Part shown: piece after piece, positions 5,759 through 6,488 of the stretch
Position numbering within the stretch: position 1 is the first letter of the stretch
How the letters are laid out: each line of letters starts with the position of its first letter
Source of the DNA: Actinomycetes bacterium
GTDB lineage: Bacteria > Actinomycetota > Actinomycetes > Actinomycetales > Microbacteriaceae
Reading direction: 5' to 3'
NCBI GenBank assembly: GCA_023421635.1
Contig: JAEZSU010000046.1
Coordinates: forward strand, 1-6,488
DNA length: 6,488 nt
Program-made: the position numbers and the translations under genes
Notes under the pieces: generated by a model
Databases searched by the model: none
The model's input: the letters and a program-made list of their open reading frames with translations, nothing else
What the model was told of the DNA's origin: nothing

Positions 5759-5992
5759 GTGTCCGACGAGAGCGACAGAGTCACCGAGGTAATGCTCAAG
5801 GAGCGCCATGCGCCCGACCCGCAGCCAACCGCGGTCGAGGTTGAACCGGTGATGCCCGAAAAGCTCTCGACTACGGGCCGAGCCTTTGCTCTAGCCTGGG
5901 GCATAGTTAGGGACCTTTTTCGCCCCGTGGCACCGAGTCGGACACCGCGGAAGCCACGCCCGCGTCGCAACCGGGCATCACGGAACAACTGA
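5759..5992 (+). CDS. Doubtful small ORF, hypothetical protein
   Basis: A plus-strand frame open from a TTG at 5666 could start at GTG 5759 (77 residues) or at ATG 5792. It encodes a polar N-terminus, a short amphipathic stretch (GRAFALAWGIVRDLFRP) and a strongly basic proline-rich tail (TPRKPRPRRNRASRNN). I do not recognise it. Codon third positions are only mildly G/C-rich and no convincing Shine-Dalgarno precedes either start. It may be a real small basic protein, the decayed end of a larger gene, or chance. Confidence 0.25.
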   Translation: MSDESDRVTEVMLKERHAPDPQPTAVEVEPVMPEKLSTTGRAFALAWGIVRDLFRPVAPSRTPRKPRPRRNRASRNN

Positions 5993-6091
5993 CAAAAGCT
6001 CGCGTCGTTGCGGGACGCTGGCCTCCTGATTCAGGAAGAGTTCGCGGCAAAACGCAGAGATTCTGGCGCGAGGCTGAGTCCGAGGAACGCT

Positions 6092-6142
6092 TCTCTACTT
6101 GCTCCTGGGCGGCCCAGCACGCCCTCCAAAGGAAGCAAGAGA
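6092..6142. other. Nested inverted repeats, possible structured RNA or terminator
   Basis: An inner perfect stem CTGGGC-G-GCCCAG (6105-6117) is enclosed by CTTGCT (6098-6103) pairing with AGCAAG (6134-6139) and by TCTC/GAGA beyond that. On the minus strand it lies about 60-110 nt after the 3' end of the tRNA. No T-run follows, so a terminator role is only possible. Confidence 0.3.
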
Positions 6143-6199
6143 ACCCGACCTTCGCGATCGAAAGCTCCTAGGGCTGCTGTCTGGCAACTAATCCGAAAG

Positions 6200-6271
6200 T
6201 GCCCCTGGAGGGACTCGAACCCCCAACCGTTTCCTTAGGACGGAACTGCTCTTCCATTGAGCTACAGAGGC
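6200..6271 (-). tRNA. tRNA-Arg (anticodon CCT)
   Basis: A complete 72-nt cloverleaf can be folded on the minus strand. The acceptor stem is GCCTCTG/CAGGGGC with one T-G pair and discriminator A. The D stem is GCTC/GAGC with a short 7-nt loop, the anticodon loop is GTCCTAA (anticodon CCT, reading AGG), and the T stem and loop contain GGGGG-TTCGAGT-CCCTC. CCA is not encoded. Two oddities are seen: a G-A mismatch closing the anticodon stem at 27-43, and G instead of a pyrimidine at position 32. The MFS gene ends 13 bp upstream on the same strand, so the two may be cotranscribed or the tRNA promoter may lie inside the MFS gene. Confidence 0.92.
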
Positions 6272-6284
6272 TGGCTCGACGAGT

Positions 6285-6488
6285 CTAGCCGCGCATGCCG
6301 CGGCCGGCGGCATCCGGGGCGTGGCGCAGACCGGTCGCGGCGATCGCCGCGGCGAGCACGCACGCGGCGGTCACGAACCCGGCGACGCCACCCCAACCGA
6401 GGCTCGCGAATGCGAGGCCGAGCGCCCAGCCGATCGCGCTCGAGCCGGCGTAGTAGGCGAGGTAGTACAGCGACGACGCCTGCGCCGA
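6285..6488 (-). CDS. MFS transporter, C-terminal fragment (5' end outside window)
   Basis: The last 67 residues of a minus-strand membrane protein. The stretch begins SAQASSLYYLAYYAGSS and continues through a glycine-rich hydrophobic helix (IGWALGLAFASLGWGGVAGF) and a final helix (VTAACVLAAAIAATGL), then a short basic tail RHAPDAAGRGMRG. The QASSLYYLAYYAGSS pattern followed by a GW-containing helix is typical of the last two transmembrane segments of drug-type major facilitator proteins. The substrate cannot be inferred. GC content is high, like the arsenic module at the other end of the window. Confidence 0.75.
   Translation of the reverse strand, partial: SAQASSLYYLAYYAGSSAIGWALGLAFASLGWGGVAGFVTAACVLAAAIAATGLRHAPDAAGRGMRG

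Larger units (their letters stand above)
5654..6199. other. Intergenic stretch without a confident gene
   Basis: This 546-bp stretch separates the operon promoter from the tRNA gene. It holds one doubtful ORF and three symmetric elements: a 7-bp stem hairpin at 5693-5712, a palindrome at 6024-6036, and a nested hairpin at 6092-6142. None has a T-tract, so none is a clear intrinsic terminator. No transposase, integrase or toxin fragment is recognisable on either strand. Confidence 0.6.

Noticed and set aside
5743..5988. Minus-strand 81-residue frame in the intergenic stretch
   Set aside because: No Shine-Dalgarno, serine/arginine-rich composition typical of shadow frames, no recognisable motif.
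6008..6238. Plus-strand 76-residue frame ending in CPWRDSNPQPFP
   Set aside because: The ending is the well-known artefact made by reading antisense through a tRNA 3' half; it overlaps the tRNA-Arg gene.
1..6488. CRISPR array, toxin-antitoxin pair, restriction or other defence system
   Set aside because: No regularly spaced direct repeats and no recognisable defence or toxin motifs were seen on either strand.

Overview
The window looks like chromosomal accessory DNA from a high-GC Gram-positive actinobacterium. Strong G/C bias at third codon positions, GTG starts, apparent leaderless promoters and the protein families present all point that way. A Microbacteriaceae-like host is a guess from protein style and was not tested.

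Layout. (1) 1-1039 is an arsenic-type module: a flavoprotein (ArsO-like, cut by the window edge) on the minus strand, divergent from a cysteine-containing ArsR repressor on the plus strand. The 86-bp spacer carries a near-consensus minus-strand promoter and three copies of a 16-bp ATCGA-N6-TCGAT operator-like repeat. No arsenite pump or arsenate reductase gene is visible. (2) 1040-2105 is a complete IS481-family insertion sequence with 25-bp imperfect terminal inverted repeats, CTAG on both sides, and a transposase gene broken by a 1-bp frameshift. (3) From 2106 to about 3355 lies the 5' part of an IS21-family element: istA is cut after about 408 codons and istB is absent. The IS481 element therefore joins two unrelated sequences, the end of arsR and the middle of istA, which suggests a deletion or recombination between IS copies. 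(4) 3368-5617 is a compact minus-strand operon of four genes, each overlapping the next by the four bases ATGA: ArsR-type HTH regulator, SRPBCC/AHSA1-like protein, DUF6069-like membrane protein, and a metallo-beta-lactamase-fold hydrolase. Its promoter has a perfect TTGACA and appears to give a leaderless mRNA starting at the regulator's GTG. (5) 5618-6199 holds no confident gene; it has one doubtful small ORF and several hairpins. (6) 6200-6271 is a tRNA-Arg(CCT) gene on the minus strand. (7) 6285-6488 is the C-terminal end of an MFS transporter.

How it fits together. The arsR/flavoprotein pair is probably the surviving edge of a larger arsenic locus. Its distal part, possibly the efflux pump and reductase, may have been lost in the IS-mediated rearrangement. 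The regulator-SRPBCC-DUF6069-MBL operon is a self-contained, probably autoregulated unit whose physiological substrate cannot be read from sequence. The tRNA gene next to IS-rich accessory DNA is compatible with an island boundary, but no att repeat is visible here.

I found no clear new defence or biosynthetic system. The most interesting details are architectural: a palindromic CTAG target that supplies stop codons for both arsR and the transposase, a hairpin that buries the transposase Shine-Dalgarno, and a triple ArsR-type operator.
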